DNA from: Dyadobacter sp. CY356 | GTDB taxonomy: Bacteria > Bacteroidota > Bacteroidia > Cytophagales > Spirosomataceae | Reading direction: 5' to 3' | Assembly: GCF_021440195.1 (NCBI RefSeq) | Contig: NZ_JAJTSZ010000002.1 | Span: 372,001-436,000, forward strand | Length of the DNA: 64,000 nucleotides | In this document: in pieces, positions 6,899 to 15,872 of the stretch | Layout of the letters: the number at the start of each line of letters is the position of its first letter | Numbering within the stretch: position 1 is the first letter of the stretch | Program-made: the position numbers and the translations under genes | Notes under the pieces: model-generated | Seen by the model: the letters and a program-made list of their open reading frames with translations, nothing else | What the model was told of the DNA's origin: nothing | Database searches by the model: none

Positions 6899-8917
6899 AT
6901 GAAAAACGAATCTCAAACAAAACATATTCATAAAGAAAAGGAATGCTGCGCCCATGACGAATCTCCGGATCATAACCATGGCTCGCATGAGCATAAACAT
7001 GAAGGCCACCATCACGATGACGATGATGATCACGACCATGATCATGACCATGGAGGTGGAGAAAACACGAGCCTCCTACTCGGTCGCTGGTCTTTGTGGC
7101 TTAGTTTAACAATTTTAGCCGTTTTTCTTGTTATCACATACGGATTAAAAATTGAAATAAACAAATATTCTGAAATCACATTAATGCTTGCAGCCTACTT
7201 GCTTGCGGGCTATAAAACCATTGCACTTGCCTTTCGAAGAATTAAAAGAGGTGATCTTTTTAATGAATTTACACTAATGACCATTGCTACACTGGGCGCT
7301 TTTTATATAGGCCAGTATAGCGAAGGCGTGGCGGTGATGATTTTCTATGAGATCGGAGAATTAATTCAGGATTTGGCAGTAAGCAGATCCAAACGTTCAA
7401 TCAAAGCACTGCTTGATATCCGACCGGACGCAGTTACTGTTATCCGGGAAAATAAAGACTTGGTGGTAACACCACAGGACGTTCAGATTGGCGAAATAAT
7501 TCTAGTTAAAGCGGGTGAAAAAGTTGCATTGGATGGCATTCTCCGTTCTGATTCCGGTGTTTTTAATACGGCGGCTTTGACAGGAGAATCGAAGCCAAGT
7601 GTGAAAACTAAGGATGAGCAGATTCTTGCCGGTATGATTAATACTGAGAAGACTGTTGAGATTGAAGTTCGTGCGCTTTTTAAGGATTCCAAACTTTCCA
7701 GAATTCTTGAAATGGTACAGGATGCCACAGCCCGGAAAGCGCCAACGCAACTGATGGTCAGCAAACTGGCAAAAATTTATACACCCATCGTATTTGGACT
7801 TGCTTTATTAATCATATTGGTTCCGTTAATTTTTGTCAGCCATTATGACTTTCAGCAATGGCTCTACCGTGGAATGGTATTCCTGGTAATTGCTTGTCCA
7901 TGCGCCTTGACCATTTCAATTCCGCTTGGTTATTTCGGAGGAATAGGCCTCGCTTCAAGAAACGGAATTCTTGTTAAAGGATCGAATTTCCTCGATGTTG
8001 TCACAGGTATTGATACGCTGGTTTCTGACAAAACCGGAACGCTTACAAAGGGCGTTTTCAAAGTCCAGAAAGTTGAAACGACGCTTGATCGTGATAACTT
8101 TATTACAATGGCTGCGTCACTTGAAAACTATTCAACACATCCTGTTGCAAAAGCCGTCGTGCAATTTGCAGCTGATAAACCTCTGACAAAACCAACTGAT
8201 GTGGAAGAAATATCAGGACTTGGTCTGAAAGGTAAAGTTGGGGAGAGTTTGATACTATGCGGAAATACAAAACTGATGAAAAAATTCGATGTCAGCTTTC
8301 CAGAGGAGATAGAAAAAATTGTAGAGACAATTGTGATCGTTGCCATTGATAACACCTATGCCGGATATTTAACGATTGCGGACGAAATTAAAGAGGACTC
8401 GCTGCAAACCATAAAAGATCTCAAAGCACTTGGCGTCGAAACCATTATGCTGTCGGGGGACAAACAAGCGATAACTTCTCAAACTGCTTCAAGCTTAGGG
8501 ATGGATAAAAGTTATGGCGACCTGCTGCCAGAAGACAAGGTAAGGATTGTTCAGGAATTGAAAGATCAGGGAAAACACATTGCCTTTGTTGGTGATGGAG
8601 TGAATGACGCGCCCGTGATCGCGTTGTCAGACGTAGGCATTGCCATGGGCGGTCTTGGCTCAGATGCTGCCATCGAAACTGCTGACATTGTAATACAAAA
8701 CGACCAGCCATCGAAGATTGTGTCGGCAATAAAAGTCGGAAAAATAACCAAATCCATTGTTTACCAGAATATTATCCTGGCCATGGGAATCAAAGTTGTG
8801 GTAATGATCCTTGGTGCTGGTGGAATTGCTACACTTTGGGAAGCAGTTTTTGCTGATGTAGGTGTTGCCTTGCTTGCAATCTTAAATGCTTTCAGAATTC
8901 AGGGGAAAAGCTTATAA
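6899..8917 (+). CDS. zntA: Heavy-metal P1B-type ATPase (Zn/Cd/Pb exporter type)
   Basis: Inner-membrane ATPase of 672 residues that exports divalent heavy metals. In place of a CxxC metal-binding domain the N-terminus (residues about 8-58) is rich in His and Asp, with HNHGSHEHKHEGHHH and an alternating DH stretch, plus one CC pair. Membrane motif CPC is at 333-335, the phosphorylation motif DKTGT at 377-381, the HP motif at H414, and GDGVND about residue 565. The two membrane helices that precede the actuator domain and the C-terminal pair are visible. CPC with a His-rich tail favours Zn/Cd/Co over copper. No metal regulator gene is adjacent. A hairpin terminator follows. Confidence 0.9.
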   Translation: MKNESQTKHIHKEKECCAHDESPDHNHGSHEHKHEGHHHDDDDDHDHDHDHGGGENTSLLLGRWSLWLSLTILAVFLVITYGLKIEINKYSEITLMLAAYLLAGYKTIALAFRRIKRGDLFNEFTLMTIATLGAFYIGQYSEGVAVMIFYEIGELIQDLAVSRSKRSIKALLDIRPDAVTVIRENKDLVVTPQDVQIGEIILVKAGEKVALDGILRSDSGVFNTAALTGESKPSVKTKDEQILAGMINTEKTVEIEVRALFKDSKLSRILEMVQDATARKAPTQLMVSKLAKIYTPIVFGLALLIILVPLIFVSHYDFQQWLYRGMVFLVIACPCALTISIPLGYFGGIGLASRNGILVKGSNFLDVVTGIDTLVSDKTGTLTKGVFKVQKVETTLDRDNFITMAASLENYSTHPVAKAVVQFAADKPLTKPTDVEEISGLGLKGKVGESLILCGNTKLMKKFDVSFPEEIEKIVETIVIVAIDNTYAGYLTIADEIKEDSLQTIKDLKALGVETIMLSGDKQAITSQTASSLGMDKSYGDLLPEDKVRIVQELKDQGKHIAFVGDGVNDAPVIALSDVGIAMGGLGSDAAIETADIVIQNDQPSKIVSAIKVGKITKSIVYQNIILAMGIKVVVMILGAGGIATLWEAVFADVGVALLAILNAFRIQGKSL

Positions 8918-8941
8918 CTTACTGATTATAAACAAGAAATA

Positions 8942-8977
8942 AAGAAGTCAACTTACTTAGGTTGACTTCTTCTTTTT
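8942..8977 (+). terminator. Rho-independent terminator after the metal ATPase gene
   Basis: AAGAAGTCAAC (8942-8952) pairs perfectly with GTTGACTTCTT (8961-8971), loop of 8, followed by CTTTTT. Confidence 0.85.
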
Positions 8978-9041
8978 AAAAAATTCATCGATAATTTTCT
9001 AATTTGCTCTTTGGCATACTAATTGCAACCTCTTGTTAGAA

Positions 9042-9049
9042 TATATTTG
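9042..9049 (+). promoter_or_regulatory. Possible -7 element (TATATTTG)
   Basis: TATATTTG matches the Bacteroidota TAnnTTTG element, 43 bp before the start at 9092. A TTG at 9023 is closer than the typical -33 spacing. It lies after the upstream terminator, so a promoter is expected in this stretch. Confidence 0.35.
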
Positions 9050-9091
9050 AGTAGTTCCCGTTAAGAATACTATATTTCCAGACTCAGCAAT

Positions 9092-9715
9092 ATGATTTTT
9101 AGAACAAACTGCATATCTATCTCAACCGCCTTGAAGCAGATCAGTATTTTATTTATCTGTTTTTTGACTGTTAATGCCTATGGTCAGCAGTATAGAAATT
9201 ATTCTGTCATTTGGCGCGGAAAGGAAGTTGGATTTTTAAAAGCTACGTCCCAGGCCCAACCTCAGGGTCAGTTTTACGCAACAGACAGCGAGATGAATAT
9301 TAATATGTTGCTTACGTTTAAAATTCAATCCAATACTACAAATCTTTTTTCAAATGCGCAGCTCAAAGATGCTCAGGTTCAGCGTTTTGTTAACAAAAAG
9401 AAGAAACTGGCTGCAACTACCCGATTTACAGACAATCATTATGAATTGAAAAAAGATAATAATAATGTCGTCAAATTTAAAAGTAATATTCCTGCCACAG
9501 TGACCTGGTTATATTTCAATGAGCCAGTTCAAAAAAGCGAAATTTTCTCAGAGGTTTTTCAGACTTTTCTCAAATTTAAGGAAATTGCATCGTCTGTTTA
9601 CGAAACCACACTTCCTGACGGTGATGTTATGACTTACACGTATAGATCAGGTGTTCTCCAACGTGTAGAAATTGAATCCGGGTATGGGGAATTCATTTTT
9701 AAACTGAAAATCTAA
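9092..9715 (+). CDS. Secreted protein of unknown function (DUF6134-like)
   Basis: Protein of 207 residues with a long N-terminal hydrophobic segment (about residues 12-30) ending in NAYGQQ, a Sec signal peptide typical of Bacteroidota with QQ after the cut. The rest is beta-rich with regular strands (YSVIWRGKEVGFLKA, VTWLYFNEPVQKSE), and resembles a family of periplasmic proteins I recall as DUF6134. No catalytic motif is seen and no function is offered. It stands alone between two terminators. Confidence 0.65.
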   Translation: MIFRTNCISISTALKQISILFICFLTVNAYGQQYRNYSVIWRGKEVGFLKATSQAQPQGQFYATDSEMNINMLLTFKIQSNTTNLFSNAQLKDAQVQRFVNKKKKLAATTRFTDNHYELKKDNNNVVKFKSNIPATVTWLYFNEPVQKSEIFSEVFQTFLKFKEIASSVYETTLPDGDVMTYTYRSGVLQRVEIESGYGEFIFKLKI

Positions 9716-9738
9716 ATTAATTTATAGCACTGTATTTC

Positions 9739-9767
9739 AAAAGGTTGGGTTCATCCCAACCTTTTTT
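9739..9767 (+). terminator. Rho-independent terminator after the DUF6134-like gene
   Basis: AAAAGGTTGGG (9739-9749) pairs with CCCAACCTTTT (9755-9765), loop of 5, and the T-run is part of the stem end and its tail. Confidence 0.85.
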
Positions 9768-9784
9768 GTTATAAATTAATCACA

Positions 9785-9815
9785 TTTAATGACAAATTTT
9801 TTCTTTGTCATTAAA
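9785..9815. repeat. Perfect 12-bp inverted repeat upstream of lipoprotein gene
   Basis: TTTAATGACAAA (9785-9796) is exactly inverted at 9804-9815 with a 7-base loop of mostly T. It stands after a complete terminator, so it is more likely to act on the downstream gene as an operator or leader hairpin than as a second terminator. Confidence 0.4.
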
Positions 9816-9851
9816 CAAAATCAATTGGAAAAGCGTTGTAGTTGAACCACG

Positions 9852-9884
9852 AAATCATTCTGCCTCACACTGGAATGATTTTTT
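9852..9884 (+). repeat. Hairpin with T-run just before the lipoprotein start
   Basis: AAATCATTC (9852-9860) pairs with GAATGATTT (9873-9881), loop of 12, followed by further T. The hairpin ends 28 bp before the ATG at 9913 and has terminator shape, so it may act as an attenuator or leader structure. Confidence 0.35.
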
Positions 9885-9912
9885 AGTTGCAGTAGTAAAC
9901 CATCCAGTCGAT

Positions 9913-10308
9913 ATGAAAAAATTACTATCAGGTCTTTTTATAGGTTTGGCATTACTAAATTTTGCTTGTTCAAAAGACAAGGAGCTGAGTAATGATGTAG
10001 AGGCTAAGAGCCAGGTTCAAATTAGAATCAGGAATGCCAGCTTATTGCCTTTTGAAGATATTGAAGTTAATACAAGCGGTGGAATTAATAAATTTGGTAC
10101 TGTTGGCGACAATCAGATCTCTGACTATAAAACGTTTGATTTCGCATACCGTTACAGCTTTGTCAAACTTAATATCAATGGTGAGCCTTACATTATCCAA
10201 CCCATTGACTACACAGGTGAACAAAAACTGGAAAGTGGTAAATACACCTACGAAATTCGTCTGGATCCTGAGAGCAATCAGATTTTCATGAGCCTTGCGA
10301 ATGATTGA
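9913..10308 (+). CDS. Small lipoprotein of unknown function
   Basis: Protein of 131 residues. I place the start at the ATG at 9913 because it gives a clean lipoprotein signal: MKKLL, a hydrophobic run, and lipobox LNFAC with the cysteine at about residue 18. A longer frame from 9805 has no ATG and runs through a hairpin. The mature part begins with charged residues and then looks like a small beta-sandwich (VQIRIRNASLLPFEDIEV, YSFVKLNINGEPYII). No named family is recognised with certainty. It is likely anchored in the periplasm or outer membrane. Confidence 0.7.
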   Translation: MKKLLSGLFIGLALLNFACSKDKELSNDVEAKSQVQIRIRNASLLPFEDIEVNTSGGINKFGTVGDNQISDYKTFDFAYRYSFVKLNINGEPYIIQPIDYTGEQKLESGKYTYEIRLDPESNQIFMSLAND

Positions 10309-10399
10309 TATAAATTGAGAAATTTCTTCGGGTAAAAAGATTACACAACTTGTGGATTGGCTTATCTTCACAAAGAAATTTTCACTCAATTATTATCAA

Positions 10400-11974
10400 A
10401 TGAAAAAAATCTTCCTGACTTTTTCATCACTGCTGATCAGCTGTTTCAGTTATAGTCAGCAAACTTCAAATTCTTCGGAGACTGCTCCCGGCTCATCTTC
10501 CAAAACGTATCAACCGCCGACGTTTTTAGATCCGGACAGGATTGCCAAAATAAAAGCTGCAATCCCGGCTTTGGAAAAAATTTACAGGGAATACGCCGAA
10601 AAAAATAATTATCCTGGTATGGCCTTCGGGGTTGTTGTGGATGATAAAGTCATTTTCTCTGGTGGATACGGTTATACAGATCTTGCCAACAAAACAAAAG
10701 CTTCGGGAAAATCACTTTTCAGAATTGCTTCCATGAGCAAAAGTGTAACGACTATGGCCATATTAAAACTTCGTGACGAAGGAAAATTACGCCTCGACGA
10801 TCCTGCCTATTTATACATTCCCGAGCTCAAATCAATGCCTCTGTTAACGACAGATTCCCCTGCTATAACCATACGAAATCTGATGACGCATGCAGCAGGA
10901 TTTCCGGAGGATAATCCCTGGGGAGATCGCCAGCTTGACGGAAAAGATGAAGAACTGCTGGATTTGATTAAAAGCGGAATATCAAATTCCAACGTTCCTG
11001 GCGTTCAGTATGAATACAGCAATCTGGCCTTTGCAATACTTGGTAAAATCATTGGCAATATCACTAAAATACCTTACCAGCAATACATTAACGAAAATAT
11101 TTTCAAACCGCTTGGTATGGTTCACACCATTTGGGAATACTCCAAGGCTCCGGCGGATCTGCTCGCGCATGGTTACCGATGGGAAGAAGGGAAATGGAAG
11201 GAAGAAGTTTTGTTGCACGACGGAACGTATGGTGCTATGGGTGGCATACTAACTTCTATTGATGATTTTGGGAAATATATGGCATTCCATTTGTCTGCCT
11301 GGCCAGCCAGAAATGATAAAGAAACCGGTCCGGTAAAAAGAAGTTCTGTCAGAGAGATGCAGCAGCCTTGGACGTTCAATAATCTGAACGCAAAATTCAA
11401 ATATCCCAATGGTCGCGAATGTTCTTTGGTGAGCAGTTATGGCTATGGGCTTAGAACAAGTCGTGATTGCCAGGATAGAATTTTTACCGGGCACACAGGA
11501 GGTTTGCCCGGTTTTGGCAGCCAATGGTGGATTATGCCGGAATATGGTATCGGTGTCATCGCGAATGGAAATCTTACCTACGCCAGTATGAATACAGCGA
11601 ATTTTGCTGTGATGGATACGTTGATTTCACTGGCAGGTTTAAAGCCACGGGAGCTACCCGTTTCACCGATACTAAAACTTCGTAAAGATCAAATTGTGAA
11701 GCTGTTACCGAATTGGTCAAATGCAGAAACGAACAATATATTTGCTGTAAATTTCTTTCCTGACCGATCTGTTGAACTTAGAAAAAAGGCATCACTGGCA
11801 TTATTTGATAAAATAGGAAAGGTAAAAAAAGTTACGGAATTAAAACCTCAGAATCAGTTGAGGGGAAACTTTCAGATTGAGGGTGAGCATGGCGCGATCG
11901 ATGTTTATTTTACTTTGACACCCGAGAATCCGGCACTTATCCAGCAGCTTGATATTAAAGAGATTCCCAAATAA
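10400..11974 (+). CDS. Serine hydrolase of the class C beta-lactamase/PBP-like family
   Basis: Exported hydrolase of 525 residues. The start at ATG 10400 gives a signal peptide (MKKIFLTFSSLLISCFSYSQQ pattern); an upstream frame from 10352 lacks this. SMSK at residues 111-114 is the catalytic SxxK, YSN in YEYSNLAF the second motif, and HTGG in TGHTGGLPGF the third (K/H-T-G). A region of about 110 residues after the catalytic domain is typical of the Pab87/D-aminopeptidase-like group. Members act as esterases, D-peptidases or unknown hydrolases; this is not evidence for antibiotic resistance. The DUF1801 gene follows after 3 bp, probably in one operon. Confidence 0.85.
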   Translation: MKKIFLTFSSLLISCFSYSQQTSNSSETAPGSSSKTYQPPTFLDPDRIAKIKAAIPALEKIYREYAEKNNYPGMAFGVVVDDKVIFSGGYGYTDLANKTKASGKSLFRIASMSKSVTTMAILKLRDEGKLRLDDPAYLYIPELKSMPLLTTDSPAITIRNLMTHAAGFPEDNPWGDRQLDGKDEELLDLIKSGISNSNVPGVQYEYSNLAFAILGKIIGNITKIPYQQYINENIFKPLGMVHTIWEYSKAPADLLAHGYRWEEGKWKEEVLLHDGTYGAMGGILTSIDDFGKYMAFHLSAWPARNDKETGPVKRSSVREMQQPWTFNNLNAKFKYPNGRECSLVSSYGYGLRTSRDCQDRIFTGHTGGLPGFGSQWWIMPEYGIGVIANGNLTYASMNTANFAVMDTLISLAGLKPRELPVSPILKLRKDQIVKLLPNWSNAETNNIFAVNFFPDRSVELRKKASLALFDKIGKVKKVTELKPQNQLRGNFQIEGEHGAIDVYFTLTPENPALIQQLDIKEIPK

Positions 11975-11977
11975 CAG

Positions 11978-12343
11978 ATGAAAGAGATTGACAACTTTTA
12001 TGCTGAAAAAGTGGAACCCCTAAAAGGTTGTCTTATGGCATTAAGACAAATAATTCTGGATAGAGATAGAAATTTTTCGGAAGCCTGGAAATATAGAATG
12101 CCCTTTTTCTGCTATAAAGGTAAAATGTTTTGCTACCTATGGGTTGAAAAGAAAACCGGTATTCCTTATCTGGGAATTGTGGAAGGAAAAAAAATCGCTC
12201 ATCCCGGATTAATTCAGGATGAGCGATCACGTATGAAAATTATGCGTTTCGATCCGTCAGAGGACTTGCCATTAAAAATGATCTTGGAGATTTTAGACAG
12301 TGCTATATTGCTTTATACGAGCGGCATAGTCAAAATCAAATAA
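11978..12343 (+). CDS. DUF1801 (YdhG-like) domain protein
   Basis: Protein of 121 residues with the YdhG/DUF1801 pattern: an N-terminal helix followed by EAWKYRMPFFCYKGKMFCYL and FDPSEDLPLKMILEIL. The family is widespread and uncharacterised. It starts 3 bp after the serine hydrolase stop and ends 7 bp before the convergent M61 peptidase gene. An 11-bp perfect inverted repeat lies inside the coding sequence (12194-12227). Confidence 0.75.
   Translation: MKEIDNFYAEKVEPLKGCLMALRQIILDRDRNFSEAWKYRMPFFCYKGKMFCYLWVEKKTGIPYLGIVEGKKIAHPGLIQDERSRMKIMRFDPSEDLPLKMILEILDSAILLYTSGIVKIK
12194..12227. repeat. Perfect 11-bp inverted repeat inside the DUF1801 gene
   Basis: ATCGCTCATCC (12194-12204) is exactly inverted at 12217-12227 with a 12-base loop. 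It is in the last half of the coding region and could fold in the mRNA; the role is unknown and chance is possible. Confidence 0.45.
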
Positions 12344-12350
12344 ACAAAAA

Positions 12351-14171
12351 TTACTTTACCCTACTTTCTATCCAGCGCTTTCTGATAGCCATTGCGCCAT
12401 CACCCAAAGGCAAATCAGCTTTTTCATTTGGCAGGACAATCAGCTTGGGATTTTCGACAAGTTTCATCATTCCAAGGATAACATCTTTTCTGTGAAGATA
12501 TTCCAGTTCTATTTCATCCCCTGGTTTATGGGCATCCAGAATTGCCTTAATATCAGCCTCTTTCTTTACTGGTTTTCCATCCAGCTTCAAAATCTGGTCG
12601 TCGATGTCAGCACCTGCTTTATACAACGGCGTTCCAACGGTTGTATTGGCGGAGATGACCAGTTCAGAATTTTGTTTATACCGGACATTACCCATCCAGG
12701 CCTGACCTTCAAATTGTTTTTTCAGGAAAAATCCTGCTTTTTGAAGCAATGGGGCATAATCATAGGACTCGTGACCGTAGATATACTTTTTGAAAAATCC
12801 TGCGGCAAAAGCTTTATCACCAGTGACAGACTCCAGAACGGCCTGCAAATCGGAAATTAGATATGGCGTTTCCGGTTTTCCCAGTTTAATCCAAACGGCT
12901 TTCATGTAATCATCCAGCGTTAATTTTCTATTTAATAATTCAAGTTCCAGTGCAAGTGCAATTGACGCGCCGTAAGGATAGTAAGAAGTATATGTATTTG
13001 GATAATTCGTTTTGTCCACGGCAACACCGGCATCAACAAAAACGGCCATGCAACTTGCGTCGGCGGGAGATATACGTTTTGCACCAGGCGTGTTTTCTTT
13101 TGTATTTACCAATCCTGTCAGCAAATCATTCGCGAAATCTTCCACCGTTACAAAATCTCCTCTTTTCAAAAGAAGCTCACCATAATATTGAGTAAAGCCC
13201 TCAGCAAACCACAATTCCCGGCTCATATTACTTTTTTCATAATTGAAAGGTTCCAGACTTTTAGGGCGGATCCGTTCAACATTCCACGCATGGAAGAACT
13301 CATGAGAAAAAACACCTAATAAATAATTGGATCCATCAAATTGTGTCGGCACAGCAATCATCGTACTATTTCTGTGCTCCATGCCATCGCCCTTCACATA
13401 TGGGTTGATGCTTGCCAAAAATGTGTATTTGCCATAATCAAAAGCTGGAAACTCTCCATAGACAGCTTGCGCCTCTTGTGTGATCCTTTTAACTTTTGAG
13501 GAAAAAACTGTTGTTAAAGAGTCATTTGAATCTACCTCCAAAGCCAGTCTGAATTCGTAGGATTTTTTATCCGGATTTGTAAGTGTCCAGTTTTTCATGG
13601 TAAGTGCACCAATTTTAACCGGTGAATCCATAAAATACTGAAGATTCGGAGCCGTAAAAACATTTGGTTTTTCCGTCGGCTTTAACTGTGTCGCAAATGT
13701 CCATTTTTTCCCCTCCGGCAAATTGAAAGTAACATCCATCGGCGCGTTTTCCAGCTCTTTTACCCACATAAAAGTAGCCGGCATATTGAAATGCACGCTA
13801 TTCTGGTCAACTCCTGCGTAGGTGCCATCCGGATAATTTGCAAATAATGTATAACGAACTTTTGCAAAACCATTTGAAGTATTGACCTGATATACATCAC
13901 CATCAACACGAAGCACAGCTAACGATTTGCCAGACTGATCAAACCCTTTAACGTCATAAATATTTTTACCAAATTCATGGGTTGCATACCTTCCGGGCGA
14001 AGAACGACTCATCCGGAAAAGTAACTGATTCTGGGTGGCACCGGTTACCGTGACATCGATCTGCGCTTCATGATGTGCGATGTTTGGGAAAGTAATATTG
14101 TAACTGATTTTTTGGGCGGTGGCAGTACAAAATGTAAAAAGGAGTGCAATGAAGCCAAGTGATCGATTCAT
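12351..14171 (-). CDS. M61 family glycyl-aminopeptidase-like protein with PDZ domain
   Basis: Exported zinc metallopeptidase of 606 residues. Signal peptide at residues 1-19 (ends TATAQ), a beta-sandwich N-terminal domain, then the catalytic domain with HEFFH at 290-294 and the third ligand region ELWFAEGFTQYY about 20 residues later. A PDZ domain occupies about residues 495-580 (ADIDDQILKLDGKPV, PGDEIELEYLHR). This is the standard M61 layout. The substrate is a peptide with small N-terminal residues in studied members. It converges with the DUF1801 gene. Confidence 0.9.
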   Translation of the reverse strand: MNRSLGFIALLFTFCTATAQKISYNITFPNIAHHEAQIDVTVTGATQNQLLFRMSRSSPGRYATHEFGKNIYDVKGFDQSGKSLAVLRVDGDVYQVNTSNGFAKVRYTLFANYPDGTYAGVDQNSVHFNMPATFMWVKELENAPMDVTFNLPEGKKWTFATQLKPTEKPNVFTAPNLQYFMDSPVKIGALTMKNWTLTNPDKKSYEFRLALEVDSNDSLTTVFSSKVKRITQEAQAVYGEFPAFDYGKYTFLASINPYVKGDGMEHRNSTMIAVPTQFDGSNYLLGVFSHEFFHAWNVERIRPKSLEPFNYEKSNMSRELWFAEGFTQYYGELLLKRGDFVTVEDFANDLLTGLVNTKENTPGAKRISPADASCMAVFVDAGVAVDKTNYPNTYTSYYPYGASIALALELELLNRKLTLDDYMKAVWIKLGKPETPYLISDLQAVLESVTGDKAFAAGFFKKYIYGHESYDYAPLLQKAGFFLKKQFEGQAWMGNVRYKQNSELVISANTTVGTPLYKAGADIDDQILKLDGKPVKKEADIKAILDAHKPGDEIELEYLHRKDVILGMMKLVENPKLIVLPNEKADLPLGDGAMAIRKRWIESRVK

Positions 14172-14243
14172 ACAATTGGGTAAGTAAATTTAAATATTAC
14201 CCGAAGATCGAAAAAAACCGGATTGAAACAACCTCAACGCGTG

Positions 14244-14969
14244 TTACAAGTATAATTTAACCATTTCACGCCAATAACGGGGGCGATGGGCTTCTTCATT
14301 CCATATAAAAAAATCATGTGTTACTTTTAGATTTGTTAATGCAGAACTAAGCTCTTTATTATTTTCCAGGAAGGAATCCTCCTGCCCTATCACTAGAATT
14401 ATTTCGAGTTTTTTTAATTTCCTAAGTATCCTTTTATCAGATAACATCGAGATAAAACGCGTCGGCATGTTATAATATATTGTTTCACTAAAATAACCGT
14501 CGAAGAGATCTTTGAAAAACGGAAGAGAAACGGTAAGGTCATAACGGGCACTCATGCCTACTACTTTTGTAAACAAGGAAGGATGTCGAAATGCGATATT
14601 GACAGCGTGATATCCCCCGAGACTACAACCGGCTGAGATCAATTTTTTTTCAGGATTTATCTTTCTGATAAAAGGAATAACCTCCTTAAGTATATAATTT
14701 TCATAATCGAGATGCCTTAAAATCCTGTCTTCCGGAGATGCGTCCGAGTAAAAACTTTCATTATCAATACTGTCAACACAAAAAATATGGAGCTCTCCAG
14801 CTTCTATTTTTGGGCGAATAGCCTCAATTACTTTCCAGTTTTCAAAATCATAAAAACGTGCACCACGCGTTGGAAAAAAAATGACAGGTACGCCTCTTCC
14901 CCCAAAAACGAGCATCTCCATTTCTTTGCCTAACATCGGGCTGAACCACTTATGGTAAGCTCTTTCCAT
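14244..14969 (-). CDS. Esterase-like alpha/beta hydrolase
   Basis: Cytoplasmic protein of 241 residues of the putative esterase (esterase D/FrmB-like) type. The nucleophile elbow is GCSLGGYHAVN about residue 128; the likely acid is the D in IGQEDSFLENN and the base the H in WNEEAHRPRYW near the C-terminus. No signal peptide is seen. The SGNH hydrolase gene lies 36 bp upstream on the same strand, so the two are probably an operon of esterases. Substrate unknown. Confidence 0.8.
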   Translation of the reverse strand: MERAYHKWFSPMLGKEMEMLVFGGRGVPVIFFPTRGARFYDFENWKVIEAIRPKIEAGELHIFCVDSIDNESFYSDASPEDRILRHLDYENYILKEVIPFIRKINPEKKLISAGCSLGGYHAVNIAFRHPSLFTKVVGMSARYDLTVSLPFFKDLFDGYFSETIYYNMPTRFISMLSDKRILRKLKKLEIILVIGQEDSFLENNKELSSALTNLKVTHDFFIWNEEAHRPRYWREMVKLYL

Positions 14970-15005
14970 AACATTCCCGAATTATATAATTTTGAGTATC
15001 GTATA

Positions 15006-15596
15006 TTAAATAGCCAGTTGCTGTCTGATTTTTTTCTGCCAGACTGCATATCCTTTTTGACTGAGATGGAGACCATCTTCTTCAAAAAGCGTTGGATCCG
15101 GATGTCCGTTTTCATCAAGCATTAATGGGAAAATATCAATATAATGCTGAAAATTATCCGTTTCGGTTTCTGCCTCCACAAGCCGGTTCGTTTCAATAAT
15201 CTGTCCCACTATATCCCAACGCTTCATGCTGGGTTTGATCGAAATAAAATAACAGGGAACATTACCAAACTTGTTACGGATTTGCCCGATGAGTTGCCGG
15301 TAAGACAGCAGTGCTTCTTCGGGGTGTCTTCCGTCTCCAAGATCATTGTCGCCGGCATAAATAATAATCGTTCCGGCAGAAGTCAAAGGCCCGATAATCC
15401 TGTCAAAAAACCAGACACAGGCGGCCAGTGTCGAACCTCCAAAACCGAGATTAACTGGTTTCAGATCTGTAAAATCCACATACAGCGTTTCCCACAACGT
15501 AATGGATGAGCTCCCGTAAAATATTGTTTCCGGCTGATAAGATATGCTTGCTAATTCGTTTTCGACCCTTTGAACTTCCTCTTCGTACCAATACAT
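15006..15596 (-). CDS. SGNH/GDSL hydrolase family protein
   Basis: Protein of 196 residues with the four SGNH blocks in order: FYGSSSITLW (serine, block I, about residue 30), NLGFGGSTL (glycine, block II), YAGDNDLGDGR (asparagine, block III) and DGLHLSQKGY (Asp-x-x-His, block V, near the C-terminus). It has no signal peptide and likely acts as a cytoplasmic esterase or lipase-like deacylase. It is the upstream gene of a two-gene leftward operon with an esterase. Confidence 0.88.
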   Translation of the reverse strand: MYWYEEEVQRVENELASISYQPETIFYGSSSITLWETLYVDFTDLKPVNLGFGGSTLAACVWFFDRIIGPLTSAGTIIIYAGDNDLGDGRHPEEALLSYRQLIGQIRNKFGNVPCYFISIKPSMKRWDIVGQIIETNRLVEAETETDNFQHYIDIFPLMLDENGHPDPTLFEEDGLHLSQKGYAVWQKKIRQQLAI

Positions 15597-15722
15597 AAAT
15601 GAGGTAATCTTTTAATTAATTAAATCTGTGTGCCGTTAAAATAATATCTGGCTGCGAAACTTTTATTTTTAGTTAATACTTGCCACATTACCAAAGATAT
15701 GTTTTTGCTATTAACTCCACGT

Positions 15723-15730
15723 TAAGTTTG
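15723..15730 (+). promoter_or_regulatory. Possible -7 element (TAAGTTTG) in the 276-bp gap before the GT39 gene
   Basis: TAAGTTTG fits TAnnTTTG. It lies about 140 bp before the GTG start at 15873, and TTTG at 15704 is closer than the usual -33 spacing. The rest of the gap 15597-15872 is AT-rich and I see no gene in it. Confidence 0.25.
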
Positions 15731-15872
15731 TAGAATTATTAGATATCTCTTTCAGTTACATCTAATAAAACATGGTAGCAATTCGTACAAATGGACATGA
15801 TTCTGCATGTGGTTAAATAGTCATTTTATAAAGTAAAACTCTAAATTTCCTCTAATCCGAAGCCATTAAACC

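Noticed and set aside
6869-7051. Frame antisense to the metal ATPase N-terminus, all hydrophobic (MVMIMVVIIIV)
   Set aside because: It is the mirror of the CAT/GAT codons for the His/Asp-rich tail and not a membrane protein.
10352-10399. Longer N-terminus of the class C-like serine hydrolase
   Set aside because: The added residues (MDWLIFTKKF) are not a signal peptide, whereas the ATG at 10400 gives a normal one.
15597-15872. tRNA or small RNA gene in the 276-bp gap
   Set aside because: No cloverleaf or conserved RNA pattern is visible; the sequence is AT-rich promoter-like DNA.
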